Assembly: GCF_029813785.1 (NCBI RefSeq) | Contig: NZ_JARVKY010000043.1 | Coordinates: 1-42,029 of the forward strand | From: Streptomyces sp. DH41 | Lineage (GTDB): Bacteria; Actinomycetota; Actinomycetes; Streptomycetales; Streptomycetaceae | Length of the DNA: 42,029 bases | Direction of reading: 5' to 3' | Part shown: positions 8,134 to 18,560 of the stretch, in pieces | Layout: every line of letters begins with the position of its first letter | How positions within the stretch are numbered: the first letter of the stretch is position 1 | Program-made: the position numbers and the translations under genes | The notes under the pieces: generated by a model | Database searches by the model: none | Told to the model about the DNA's origin: nothing | What the model saw: the letters and a program-made list of their open reading frames with translations, nothing else

Positions 8134-11100
8134 ATGCACGACTTTCTTCCACCACAGCCGCAGCCGCCGCGTACGGCTGCGGCACGACCGGGGCCAGCAC
8201 GGCTCGCGCCGCTGCAGCGAGACGAACCTTTCGTACCTGGACCGGCTGGCCGACCGCTACCGGCTCGGCGTCAGAGACCTCGTCCCCGCGCTGCTGCATG
8301 TCGGCGGAGGCCTGTTCAAGGGCTACCGCCCGGACGGCGAGGTCTACCTCAACGCCGAAGCCCGCGCCCGTGTCTGCATGTTCAGCCGCGTGCCCGAGGA
8401 GATCCTTCAGCGTGCCCTGCCTGCCTGGACCGCCCAGGAACCTCTTTCGCCGGACGGGGCGGGCACGGCCGGGCGGTTCCGCTTCGGCTCCGTGGTCCCG
8501 GCTGCGGGGGAAGGCTGCTGGCTGTGCACAGCCGCACGCACCGGACGGGCCAAACCCGCACGGCTGTACTTACAGCCGCACACCCGGGTCTGCCCGCGCC
8601 ACCGACGCTGGATGCTCGGCACCCACTGGATCGGCGGCTCACCGGCCGGCACCGAGCAGATCGACCTAACGGGGCTGCCGGAGATGATCACGGCACACCG
8701 GCGACACCTGAGTCTGCTGCGCCACCGGCCGGACGGCGTTCGTGCGTTCGAGGTCGCACATGCCGTGGCCGTCTCCTGGTGGGCACAGCAATGGCCTGAG
8801 GACGAGCAGTGGCCGCGCCGGGCACTGCAGCTCGCGCCCCCAGGCACCGATCCCGGCTGGTGGCGACTGCTGGCCAGGGACGCGGTCACCTACCCGGAGA
8901 CGGTTGCCCTCGCCTCTGCTCTCGTTGACGAAGGCTTCAGGCGGCGACTGCTCGCCGAGAGCCGCGGCCACCTGCCGCACACCCTTGCGGACACACCCGC
9001 TCTGGTCAGCGAGCTGGCCCAGATCACCAACCGGGACTGGCTGCCCGAGAAGATCGCTTCGACCTCAGCCGGGCCCCTGCTGGTATGGGTGCACAACTGC
9101 GTGCGGTCCCCTGATGGAGCAGACGCCGCCGATCGTTTGTGGACGCTGCACATGGCACACCGGCCCCGGCCCATCACCCGGGAACTGCAGGCCTACCGCA
9201 ATGGCAGTAAGCCGGAGGCGGTGGGAGGCAGCCCGTCGCGGGGCCGCGGCCTGCGGCTCACCCCCGAACAGGCATTTCATACCGGTCTGGCCCACGCCCG
9301 CGCCTACGCTGCCCTTCACGGCCACCTCGCGGCTCCGATCGGCGAGCGGTTCAACGGCTTCGCGCTGGGCCGGTGGCTGTCGAACCACCGGAAATCCCCC
9401 GCGGTACCGCCCGAACACGTCACGGAACTCGAGGCGCTGGACCCGTGGTGGCGGCCGCCTTGGACGGTGATGTGGCAACGCACCTACTACGAAGCCCGCG
9501 ACCATGCCCGCGCACGGGGCGGCCTGCGGCCCGAGCGCGGCTTCCCCACCACCAACTTCGGTCTGGGTGAATGGCTGCACATGCAGTGCACCGGCTATGA
9601 CGACCTGCACCCCGCGCAGCAGCGTCTGCTGTCTGACATCGGCCTCACTCCCGAGGCCGTACGGGCGGCCCAGCCTCGCCGCAAGCACATGGCCACCCAC
9701 TTCGAACGCACCCTCGCAGGTGCACGCGCCTTTGCCCGCACCCACGGCACGCTGGTGACCGCGACCGCCGACACCGTCCAGGATGGATCCAAGCTAGGGC
9801 AGTGGCTGGCCAACCAGCGCAGCAAAGACCGGGCCTACCAGCTGCGTCATGGCGCTCCCTCACCCCGAGCACTGGCACTGTCGGCAATCGACTCCTGGTG
9901 GAACCCGCCCTGGGCCCTGAAGTGGCAGCGCTCCTGGCACCAGGCACACACCCACATCGCAGACGGTCACGTCCTGGACGCCGCGGCCGGATTCCCCGGC
10001 ACCAGCCGCGCACTCGCCAGGTGGCTGACCAACCAGTGCGCCCAGTACGACACACTCCAGCCCGACCAGCAGGACCTGCTCACCCGGATCGGGCTGAGCG
10101 CGGTCCGGGCCCGCGGCGCGGCCGCACGGCCCGCCGAACGCGAAGCCGACTTCGCCGTCGGACTCGGCTACGCACGTTCCTATCACTCCACACACGGCAC
10201 TCTCGCCGCCGCGATCAGCACCGTCCACGACGGGTTCGAGCTGGGGCGGTGGCTGCGCCGGCAACGCCAGCACGCCCGAACAGATGCCGACACGGGCGCG
10301 CCTCAGTGCGCCGCGGCGAAGGCGCTGACCGCGGTCGATCCGTGGTGGTGTCCGCCCTGGAGCCTGGCGTGGCAACGCGCCTGGCAGCACATCCACCATC
10401 AGGTCCAGGCCGGCCACCAGCCAGACGCCATGCACGAGTTCCGCAGCTTCGCCCCAGACGAGCGGGCCTGGCTACGCTGGCAGATCAGGCACTACGCCGG
10501 CCTGCATCCCGGCCAGCAGCGCCTCCTGGCCGACATCGGCTTCACCGAGGAGAGCACCCGCACCCGGCCCGTCACCCCGTATGCCGAGACCGCACTCGAG
10601 CACGCCCGCAGCTACACAGCCGCGCACGGCAGTCTGGCAACGCCGTACTGCGCCGTCCACGACGGCTTCCCCCTGGGATCCTGGCTCGCCCGACAACGTC
10701 TTCTGGCCCATAACGCGAACACCCCATACGCCGTTCACCGCGCACTGACCATGATCGACCCCTGGTGGAACCCACCCTGGCCCATGCGCTGGCAGCGCGC
10801 CTACCACCACGCCCGCACCACACCCATCAGCTCCACCACCCATTCCTGGGCATCCGCTCAACGCGCCGCCTGGCGCCGACTACACCCGCAACAGCACACG
10901 CTCCTCACACGCATCGGCATCACCCCGGAAAACCGCACCAGCACACAGCGCCGCAAAGCGACCCGCCCCTACCCGCCAAGCCCCGGCCTGGCCCACGCCC
11001 GCGCCTGGGCCAAGGAGACCGGCAACCTCTGCGTCCCCAAAAGCACGCACCATGAGGGCTTTCCTCTCGGGACATGGCTGATCCAACAACGCCGCAAAGC

Positions 11101-11341
11101 CGGCCAACGCCGCCTCTCCCCCACAACCCTGCACGCCCTCGACACCATCGACCCCTGGTGGAACCCACCCTGGCCCTACCACTGGCACCGCACCTACCAC
11201 CAAGCCCACACATGCCACCGCACCGGCCAGCCCTACCCGCCACGCATCACCACATGGATCCACACCCAACACCGCAACTGGCCACGCCTGCACCCCCAGC
11301 AGCAACACCTCCTCAACACCATCGGAATTCACCCCGGGTAG
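8134..11341 (+). CDS. tniQ: TniQ/TnsD-like target selector with five HA repeat units, frameshifted near its start
   Basis: The N-terminal part resembles TniQ: a SYLDRLADRYRLG helix, a GEVYLN strand, then a zinc site built from CWLC (about 8519-8530) and CPRH (about 8591-8602). From 9256 the protein is a tandem array of five long repeats starting near 9256, 9685, 10150, 10575 and 10980. Each has GFxLGxWL, then a DPWWNPPW-type core, W-Q-R, and LHPxQQxLLxxIG. These are helicase-associated modules, as in the telomeric helicase at 1144-3810. TniQ/TnsD proteins bind the target site and recruit TnsC, so the HA array is the likely DNA reader. The natural start seems to be ATG 8134, whose frame reads into the family-like RLAPLQRDE. 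The conserved core continues in the +1 frame from about 8225-8237, and that frame has no ATG or GTG until 8378. A frameshift mutation, sequencing error or programmed shift is therefore required. A TTA codon lies at 8570-8572. Confidence 0.75.
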
Positions 11342-11426
11342 AACCGACCACATCACTGCTGTCACACTTGTGTTCGATTACTGTGACGTTCTGGACTGGC
11401 AACATCAGAATCGGGAGACTGTGGCC

Positions 11427-12611
11427 ATGACGTCCTCCGCGCATGAGGCATCTGCGTCAGCCCTGGGCTACATCTTCCAGGCGCAGCTCGCCCTCCTTGA
11501 GCTGCTGCGAGGACAAGAGGATCGCCCGGACGGGGCGATCAGCCTGGAGCTCCACGACGACGTTGCGTGGGAAGAAGACGGTCGGCCCGTTGAACTCCTG
11601 CAGGTCAAACACCACATCCGCAGTGTGCGGTCGCTCGGCGACAAGGACGACGACGTGTGGCGGACTATCCAGTCCTGGATGGACACCCACGCTCCTGGCG
11701 ACGAGTACGGCCCCATGCTGACCCTGGTCACTACACAGGAGGCCCGGCCGGGTACGGCTATGGCCGCGCTCAAGGCACCCAATCCAGCCCCCGCACAGGC
11801 CCTTGACCTACTCATCGCCGCCGCGCAGGAGTCCAAGGCCAAGGACACGAAGGACGCACGGGCAGCTTTCCTGGCCCTTCAGCCGGCGCAGCGTGCCGTC
11901 TTTGTTCAGCGGATGAGGGTCATCGACGGTTCGCCGTCCATCGACGACCTTGACGCGCAGGTACGGGTGAAGCTCAGGGCCGCGCTTCCCGACGGGCACG
12001 CCGACTCCTTCATGCGGCAGCTGTGGGCGTGGTGGTACGAGCAGACGGTGGACATGCTGCAGAAGCGGCACACCAGCGTCTCCGTGACCCGGCTGATGCA
12101 GCGCATCAGCCGCATCCGCGACGACTACACCTCGGACAGACTGCCCACGCTGGTGGACCGTGAGGACTTCCCGCGGGAGGCCGAGACGGAGCTGGCCGAT
12201 GCCTGCTTCGTCCACCAGTTGCGCTGGGTGGGCGCCAGCCGCCAGTTGAACAAGGCGATGGTGGACTACTACCGCGCCTACACCCAGACCGTGGCCTGGC
12301 TCGAAGACGACCTGGTGGACCTCGACGAGCTGGAACGGTTCGAAGGCAACCTCGCCGACGAGTGGCAGCGGGAGTTCGACTGGATGCTCGACGACCTGGG
12401 TGAAGATGCCACCGACCGGGAGCAGGAGCAGGCCGGCAAGGCGCTGCTGCGCAAAACCCTGGACCAGACCCGGTACCGAATCCGTGAGGCGTACGACGAG
12501 GCGTTCTTCTCCCGGGGCAAGCACCATGAACTGGCCGACCGCGGACGGGTCGGATGGCACCCCGACTTCGAGGCACGGGTGAAGAACCTGATCAGGGCCG
12601 CCCGTGCCTAG
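11427..12611 (+). CDS. ABC-three-component (ABC-3C) system N-terminal effector-type protein
   Basis: A 394-residue protein. The N-terminus (ALGYIFQAQLALLELL, then IxLExxDDVxxE and LLQVKHH) matches the restriction-endonuclease-like N-terminal domain of ABC-3C proteins, with the Glu and Gln-x-Lys-type residues expected of a PD-(D/E)XK fold. The rest is helical and carries the family's long C-terminal region. ABC-3C systems are conflict or anti-phage modules of an effector, a small middle protein and a DUF3732 ABC ATPase, and the next two genes are those partners. ATG 11427 has a GGGAG ribosome binding site 10 bases upstream; the longer frame from 11370 does not. The downstream gene overlaps by 8 bases. 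The ATPase is truncated, so the system is probably no longer functional. Confidence 0.8.
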   Translation: MTSSAHEASASALGYIFQAQLALLELLRGQEDRPDGAISLELHDDVAWEEDGRPVELLQVKHHIRSVRSLGDKDDDVWRTIQSWMDTHAPGDEYGPMLTLVTTQEARPGTAMAALKAPNPAPAQALDLLIAAAQESKAKDTKDARAAFLALQPAQRAVFVQRMRVIDGSPSIDDLDAQVRVKLRAALPDGHADSFMRQLWAWWYEQTVDMLQKRHTSVSVTRLMQRISRIRDDYTSDRLPTLVDREDFPREAETELADACFVHQLRWVGASRQLNKAMVDYYRAYTQTVAWLEDDLVDLDELERFEGNLADEWQREFDWMLDDLGEDATDREQEQAGKALLRKTLDQTRYRIREAYDEAFFSRGKHHELADRGRVGWHPDFEARVKNLIRAARA

Positions 12612-13083
12612 CTGGAGCCAGCGCCCGCAAGCCAGCGCCGCCTTCCTCAACCCTGCCCTCGTCGCCGCCGTCGCCGCCACCGCGGCACGCGACTACGAGC
12701 GGGAAGCCTCCGGCAGGCTGATGCCGTGGCCGATGGCCTTCGTCGTGGCCCCGCTCGTCCTGCACCGGCCCACGCGGCGAGCGCTGCCCACCTCGACGCG
12801 CACCCATCTGACGAACTGGGTGGCGGACCACCCGGCACTCGTCGCAGGCCTTGCCGCGCGCAGCACCTCACTGACACCCGCCGTACGGGAAGGCCTGCGC
12901 TTCGGGCTCCGCCACCAGATGCTCACCATCGAGCAGGGCTCTCTCAAGAGCAGGATTCCGTCGAAGTCCCGTACCGAGGGCGAACTCGCCGACCTGATCA
13001 AGGCCGCATCGCTGATAGGCCGCTGGACTGCCAAGTCCGACAACCCTTCCACCGTGTTCGCGCTGCTGGGCGTGAGACCCTGA
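12604..13083 (+). CDS. ABC-3C system middle component
   Basis: A 159-residue all-helical protein starting with GTG inside the end of the preceding gene. It has the pattern of the three-component ABC system middle component: an N-terminal NPAL-like motif (FLNPALVAAVAATAARDY), a WPMAFVVAPLVLH segment, and a C-terminal region with RIPSKSRTEGEL and KAASLIGRWTAKSD. Such proteins are thought to bridge the effector and the ATPase. It lies 4 bases before the GTG of the DUF3732 gene. The identification rests on these motifs and on the gene order; no catalytic residues are expected. Confidence 0.75.
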   Translation: MPSWSQRPQASAAFLNPALVAAVAATAARDYEREASGRLMPWPMAFVVAPLVLHRPTRRALPTSTRTHLTNWVADHPALVAGLAARSTSLTPAVREGLRFGLRHQMLTIEQGSLKSRIPSKSRTEGELADLIKAASLIGRWTAKSDNPSTVFALLGVRP

Positions 13084-13087
13084 GCCG

Positions 13088-14655
13088 GTGCAGATCCGGT
13101 CGATCATCCTTTACAGCAAGAGCGGCGAAAAGCGCGTCCTGGACTTCCGGCTCGGCGAGCTCAACATCGTCACCGGCACCTCCCAGACAGGCAAGAGCGC
13201 GCTGCTCGACATCGTCGACTTCTGCCTCGGCAGGGACGAGGCCACGCTCCCGATCAGCCCGATCTTCAACACCGTCGCGTGGTACGCAGTCATCCTGCAA
13301 CTGCCCGACACACGCATCCTCGCCGCCAGGCCGGCACCTCGCCCCGGCGCCAAATCCGTCACCAACGCCATGCTCGAAGTCGGCAACGACCTCGGTGTCC
13401 CGGAACTGCCCGACCTCCGCGTCAACACCGACTCCACACAGCTGCACCAGCAGCTCGGACGCCGGATCGGCATCGGAGACACCCGCAGCGAGCCGGCACC
13501 GGGGAGCCTGCTCTCCCCGCTCAGCGCCAACCTCGGCCACGCTGTGCTGCTCTGCCTGCAGAACCAGGACGAAGTCGCCTCCAAGCGGTCGCTGTTTCAC
13601 CGGCAGAACGAGCGCGGCATCCCCGAGAGCCTCAAGGCCACGATCCCCTACTTCCTCGGCGCGGTCCCCGAAGACCAGGCCGCACTCCAGCAGCAGCTGA
13701 CCCAGGCCAAACGAGCCCTCCGCCGCGCCGAGAACGACCTCAAAGCCGCCCAGGAAGCAAACCAAGGCATCGAGGCCCGCCTTGAGTCCCTCCTCGCTGA
13801 AGCCCGCGTCCACGGACTGCTCCCCGACAGCGGTGTCGACACCTCTGACAGAGCAGCCGTCATCGAGGCCCTGCAGCAGGCTGCCTCATTCCGGCCCACC
13901 CCGGACAACGCGGTCGAGGAACAGCGGCGGCAGGAGCTCCTCCTCACCGAACAGTCATCCGCTCTCCGGCGGCAGCTGCGCTCCCTCGCAGAAGAACGCC
14001 AGCTCCTGAACGACCTGGAGACACAGGCTGCCGGCTACTCCGGCGCCGTCGCCCGCGGCATGTCACGCCTGTCCGCGCTCAACCTCGTACCCGACGGCTT
14101 CCCCGGCGAACACAGCTGTCCCCTGTGCGGAAACGAACTGGACGAGCCAGACCCCACCGTCGCCGATATGCACACCACCCTCGCGAACCTCCGAGGGCAG
14201 CTCGACAGCGTCCAAACCGTCCAGCCCCGCCGCGAGCAGGCCCTGCGCGAGATCGAGCAGACGGCGACGCGCCTACGCGAACAACTCCGCGGCATCGAAG
14301 GCGCCCTGAGCATCATCGCCGAACAGCGCAACCAGCAGGCCGGCCTCCTCGGACAGGCCGAAGCCCAGGCCTACACCCGCGGCAGGATCAGCGCCTACCT
14401 GGGCCAGATCAACACCGCGTCCGACAGCGGACACCTCCAGTACCTAGAGACGAAAGTCGCCGTCGCCCAGCAACTCGTCCAAAGCATCGAAGAACAGCTC
14501 GACACGGAGGCCGCCGATGACAAACTCACCCACGGGCTCAGCTACCTCAGCGGCAAGATGACCGGCCACGCCCGGACCCTGAAACTCGAACACGGCGACC
14601 GCCTGGTCCGTCTGGACCTCAAGAAGCTCACAGTCGTCGCCGACACCCTCGAGGG
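13088..14655 (+). pseudogene. DUF3732 ABC-type ATPase of the ABC-3C system, 3' truncated
   Basis: Begins MQIRSIILYSKSGEKRVLDF with Walker A GTSQTGKS at about residues 32-39, followed by DIVDFCLGRDE, the DUF3732 signature. Long coiled-coil regions (about 190-260 and 365-440) flank a CPLCGNE zinc-hook-like CxxC at about 346-349, as in SMC/Rad50-type ATPases. Homology stops at VVADTLEG near 14655, just before the expected C-terminal ABC signature and Walker B. From there the same DNA reads as an IS701-family transposase on the opposite strand. The frame runs on to a stop at 14830, giving an unrelated tail of about 55 residues. Without Walker B the product cannot hydrolyse ATP normally. Confidence 0.8.
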
Positions 14656-15771
14656 CAATGCGTGGGCAAGCATCGCGAGGGTGACCCAGCGGTGCCAGGA
14701 CGTCCAGCGTCTGACCTGGTGTTCGTCCAGTCCGGCCAGCCCCTTCGACGATTGGAATGTCTCCTCCACCGTCCACCGGCGCCCCGCGGTCTTCACCAGA
14801 GCCTGCAGGGTGGTCGGGGTGGTCGAGTAGCAGCGGTAGTAGGCGAGTTCGCCGGTGCGGCGGTTGCGCCGGACGAGGAGGTGCCGGTGACCGGGACGCT
14901 CGTCGGCGATGGCGGCCAGTGCCCAGTCGTAGTAGCGCCGGCCTTCGGCTCCGGCCCCTGCGGACAGCTTCTGCCAGGCCTGTTTCGGGACCCGTTTGAC
15001 CAGGGCGTCGGCGCGGATCTTCCCGGCCGGGGTGGTGATGTGGTGTCGGCAGGAGACGGCGAGGACGTAGTTCTGCCCGCGTCCCTCCAGAGTGTGCCGC
15101 AGGCGGGTGTTGTCGCCGTATGCCTCGTCCGCGGTGACCCAGCCCGCGGGGATCCCGGCGTCCAGGGCCCGTTCGATCATCCGGGCGGCGAGCTGGGGTT
15201 TTGTGGCGAAGGTGTGGGTGTCGGGAATGCCGGCCGCGTGGCAGCGGTCCGGGTCATCGGTCCAGGAGCGGGGAACGTAGAGCTCGCGGTCGATCGCGGC
15301 GTGCCCGCGTGGGGTGGAGTAGGCGAGGTAGACGGCGACCTGGCTGTTCTCGATGCGTCCGGCGGTGCCGGTGTACTGGCGCTGGACGCCGACGGTGCGG
15401 GTTCCCTTCTTCAGGTCGCCGGTCTCATCGACCACAAGGACGACGTCGTCGGTGCCGAGGTGGTCGACGACGAAGCCGCGCAGGTCGTCACGGACGGCGT
15501 CGGCGTCCCACTTCGCCCGCGCGAGCAGGTGCTAGTAGCCGTCCGGGGTGGCGTGACCGGCCTTCTCGGCGAGCGTCCAGCAGTTCTTGCGGGGCAGGCC
15601 CGCCAGCAGGCCGAGGACGAACTCCCGGGCGTGCCTGCGTGGTTCGACTCGGACGAACCGGCCGGCGATCCGGGCCATCAGGACCTCGACCGTCTCCCGC
15701 CAGCGGGCAGGATCTATGCTGTGGCCCGCGGCCACCAGCTGTTCTTCTGTCTTCACACCACTGATGATCAC
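14656..15771 (-). pseudogene. IS701-family transposase remnant (amber codon and 3' truncation)
   Basis: A DDE transposase of the IS701 group. VVDETGDLKKG holds the first catalytic Asp, WVTADEAYGD the second, and RWTVEETFQSSKGLAGLDEHQVR the Glu region. The N-terminal third (15532-15771) is separated from the rest by an in-frame TAG following ...ATPDGY; related proteins have Gln there (my recollection), so a CAG to TAG change is likely. The C-terminus is lost after TLAMLAHAL, where the sequence passes into the DUF3732 gene. No target-site duplication can be seen because one end is gone. An insertion followed by a deletion of the 3' ends of both genes explains the junction. Confidence 0.8.
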
Positions 15772-15868
15772 TGGTGGCCGTACGCGTGCCCCGGCACCCC
15801 TCAGCCAGCAAGATCAAGATCTACGGCTGGAGTATTAGCGCCATACGGGGAGCGGCGGTCTCGTACCG

Positions 15869-17044
15869 ATGGTGCAGCGCCCCGAGCGGCCACAGCACCT
15901 GCTGGACGGGGGCTCGGCTGCCATTCATGCTGTGCAGATGTTCCGACGTAGATGGCGAGCGTGGCAGGACCGACGGGCACAGAACCGGGGCGTGGCGGCC
16001 CAGATGAACGCGTTCTACGACTCGCTGTCGGAGCAGGAGAGGACGCCTGTCCGAGGCGTCGCTATCAAGTACGGCCGAGAAGTCGACTACCTGTCTCTAC
16101 TGCGCGCAAAGAACGCCTCGGCCGCCCCGTACTACGTCGGGCTGTCCTCAGAGATGGGGGGCTTCACGCATGTCACTAAGCGGGCTGTCCTGGTCGCGGA
16201 CACAATGATGTTGTCCGAGCACGGCACCGGAGCAGTGCACGAACTCGGGCGCCTCGCAAGTGACCACCATAGAGTCGACCCATCAGAAACCGGAATTGCC
16301 TACGACACTGGTCTCATCCGCCGCTACGGGATGGTGACCAAGGACATTCGAGAGTTAGGCCAGTGGCTTTTGAACGCTGAGCCTCTGCTACGCAGCGGGC
16401 TGGTCTGGTATTGCCCGGTCAAAGTATTCGGGGACCCTGTCCCCCATTCGCAGCGTGACCCGGAGCCTGCGAGGCCTGATCCACTGCCTTCGTTCAGTGA
16501 CCGGTCGATCGACTTCGTGGTGGAGCACGGCCGGGCCGTGGATCTGTCGAGGGACAAGCCCCTTGCCAGCCGGGTGGTCCGGCCGATTCTGGAGATCGAT
16601 CTGCCCTTCATCAACGGGCTCAGCCTCAACGACTTCGCGCAGGTCACCAGCGAGGAGTTCAACTCCTACACCCAGTACCGTGACTTCATGCGCTCTCGGC
16701 TCCTCGAACTCGACGACGCGCTGGAAGCCGTCGACTCACAGGTCGCCCTGGAACGAATCGCGCTCGCCATCCGTGACGAGTTGAGCGCCGCTACTGCTGA
16801 GATACACAAGGCGACCCGGTCCCGGGCCCTGATCCGGTCCGGTGCTGTGCTGGGTTCGACGAGCGCCGTCCTTGCCGCAGTCCGCCCCGATGCCCTCCAA
16901 GGTGCGCTCGCCACCAGCGCGACGATCGCAGCTGGCGCAACCGGCCTGTGGCCGACCATCCAGGCATTTGCTGATATCAAACCCAAACGCGCACACGGCA
17001 AGTGGTACTACGTATGGATCCTGCAGAAGAAGGCCGCACGCTGA
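15869..17044 (+). CDS. Hypothetical protein, possibly membrane-associated C-terminus
   Basis: A 391-residue protein I do not recognise. The N-terminus (about 1-60) is Arg- and Gln-rich. The middle (about 60-250) is a mixed alpha/beta region with no catalytic motif I can name. Residues 270-325 are helical and charged, and about 330-372 is an Ala-rich, weakly hydrophobic segment that could associate with a membrane. A TTA codon at 16355-16357 would make translation depend on the bldA tRNA. The start is uncertain: ATG 15869, ATG 15938 and ATG 16004 are all in frame and none has a strong ribosome binding site. The gene sits between two IS remnants, so its 5' end may have been altered. Confidence 0.6.
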   Translation: MVQRPERPQHLLDGGSAAIHAVQMFRRRWRAWQDRRAQNRGVAAQMNAFYDSLSEQERTPVRGVAIKYGREVDYLSLLRAKNASAAPYYVGLSSEMGGFTHVTKRAVLVADTMMLSEHGTGAVHELGRLASDHHRVDPSETGIAYDTGLIRRYGMVTKDIRELGQWLLNAEPLLRSGLVWYCPVKVFGDPVPHSQRDPEPARPDPLPSFSDRSIDFVVEHGRAVDLSRDKPLASRVVRPILEIDLPFINGLSLNDFAQVTSEEFNSYTQYRDFMRSRLLELDDALEAVDSQVALERIALAIRDELSAATAEIHKATRSRALIRSGAVLGSTSAVLAAVRPDALQGALATSATIAAGATGLWPTIQAFADIKPKRAHGKWYYVWILQKKAAR

Positions 17045-17099
17045 GCCTGCTGTCACTGTCACTTCTCTTGGCCGGGAGCGGCACCATCTACAACTACGT

Positions 17100-18560
17100 G
17101 CTCCAGATGGAGGGTGGTCGCCTCGCACGGGCGTCTGTTGCTCTGTTCGGACACGGAGTTGCAGATCGCGGAGTTCTCGCGGGGGAAAGCCCACCGTGCG
17201 GGCGCTGTCTGCGGTGCTGGTGCACTGCGCGCGGGTTGGGCAGGGGCGGCACTGGCTCCTGGTGAACCTGGCCACGATCAACGGGGCCGCGGTGGGTGAG
17301 GAGGTCGGGTAGGGGCCGTGCCAGCCGGCGCTGACCTGTCTCTGGGGGCAGGTGACCTGCTGGCGGTCGTAGTCGATGTGGAAGTCGTCCCGGGCGAAAC
17401 CCTCGTTCCGAATGCTGGCGGGTGGGGTTGCTGTTCAGCGGCCCGGAGACGGTGACCTGGTGGTCACGGGCGGCTTGTTCCAGGTGGGGCAGGTACGTGT
17501 AGCCAGCGTCGACCAGGTGCTCGGCGGGCAGCAGTCCGCGACGGGCCAGGCGGGTGTGGATGCCGGGCAGGACCTTGCTGTCGTGGGTGGTGGCCGCGGT
17601 GGTGGCCACGTCCGTGATCACGTTGGGGCTGTCGGGAGCACAGGTCTCGGTCAGGTGAGCAGAAAACCCCTTCCAGCTGATGATGTGTCCATGGCGTGCG
17701 TAGCGGGCCGAGGTGTCGTAGGGGGAGACAATCGCCCGGGACGAGGGCGGCAGTCCGGGCCCGTCTTCCTTTTCGGCGGTGCGCCAGCGCAGGTGTCCCG
17801 CGGGGTCATGGTGGTAGTTCTGCACGATGATCTGGCGCAGGGCCTGGACGCGAGGGCCGGACGCGCGGGCCGCTCCGCGCTGGTAGAGGTGTTCCAGGAG
17901 CCGGACAGCATCATTGCCGGTGGCAAGGATCCTGGTCTTGGGCCTGGTGGGGTTCTTGCCCAGGCGGACCGGCCGCCCGTAGCGGCGCCCCCAGTCCTCG
18001 TCGACCAGTTCGTCCAGCAGGTGAGGGGCGGTGCCGGCGACTTCTTCGAGTGCGGCGCGGACCGCCTCGGTGATCAGCTCCAGGCGGGTCAGGTCGCGCA
18101 CCAAGGCCAGGACGTGGGTGGAGTCGGTTCGCTGCGTGGTGCGCTCGCGCACCAGTCCGGCCTCCTTGAGGCGGGTCAGCGCGAGGTCGAGGAGGCGGTC
18201 GGCGCGGTCATCTTCGGCGAGACGGTCGCGGAAATCAGCCAGCACGCTGTGGTGGAAGCCGGGGTCATCCAGCTCCATGGCCATCGCGTACTTGAAGTCG
18301 ATGCGGCAGCGGACCGCCTCGGCGGCCTGCCGGTCCGACAGACCAAGCAGGAACTGCAGCACACAGACGGTGGCCAGTTGAGCAGGTGAGAGACCCGGAC
18401 GTCCGTCACGCGGGTACCAGTCCGCGAAGTCCTCGTCGCACCACAGCCCGTCCAGCCGATCGCGCACCCATATCGCCGTCGTGCCAGCCGGGTTGCTCGC
18501 CCGCGCGATCCGCGCAGTCAGAGGCGGCACTTGCTCACCGGAACGGGGGCGGAGGGACAA
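17100..18560 (-). pseudogene. IS1182-family transposase remnant, frameshifted and truncated
   Basis: Reads MSLRPRSGEQVPPLTARIAR at the start, then the IS1182-type N-terminal domain (GRPGLSPAQLATVCVLQFL, LSDRQAAEAVRCRIDFKYA) and catalytic region (QRTDSTHVLALV, later HLVDAGYTYLPHLEQA). Near 17410 the reading frame shifts. The continuation reads TRSQCRPCPTRAQCTST and LRVRTEQQT in another frame, which is the normal C-terminal zinc-like region and end domain. Homology ends near 17100, before the final catalytic Glu region. At least one frameshift plus a 3' deletion make it non-functional. Confidence 0.8.

Noticed and set aside
9256..11341. Array of degenerate DNA repeats
   Set aside because: The repetition is at protein level (HA modules) with diverged DNA, so it is a repeat protein rather than a repeat locus.
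14662..15951. Long plus-strand frame opposite the IS701 transposase
   Set aside because: A shadow of the transposase on the other strand; Gly/Val-rich with no motif.
17376..18389. Plus-strand frame opposite the IS1182 transposase
   Set aside because: Antisense shadow of a clearly recognisable transposase.
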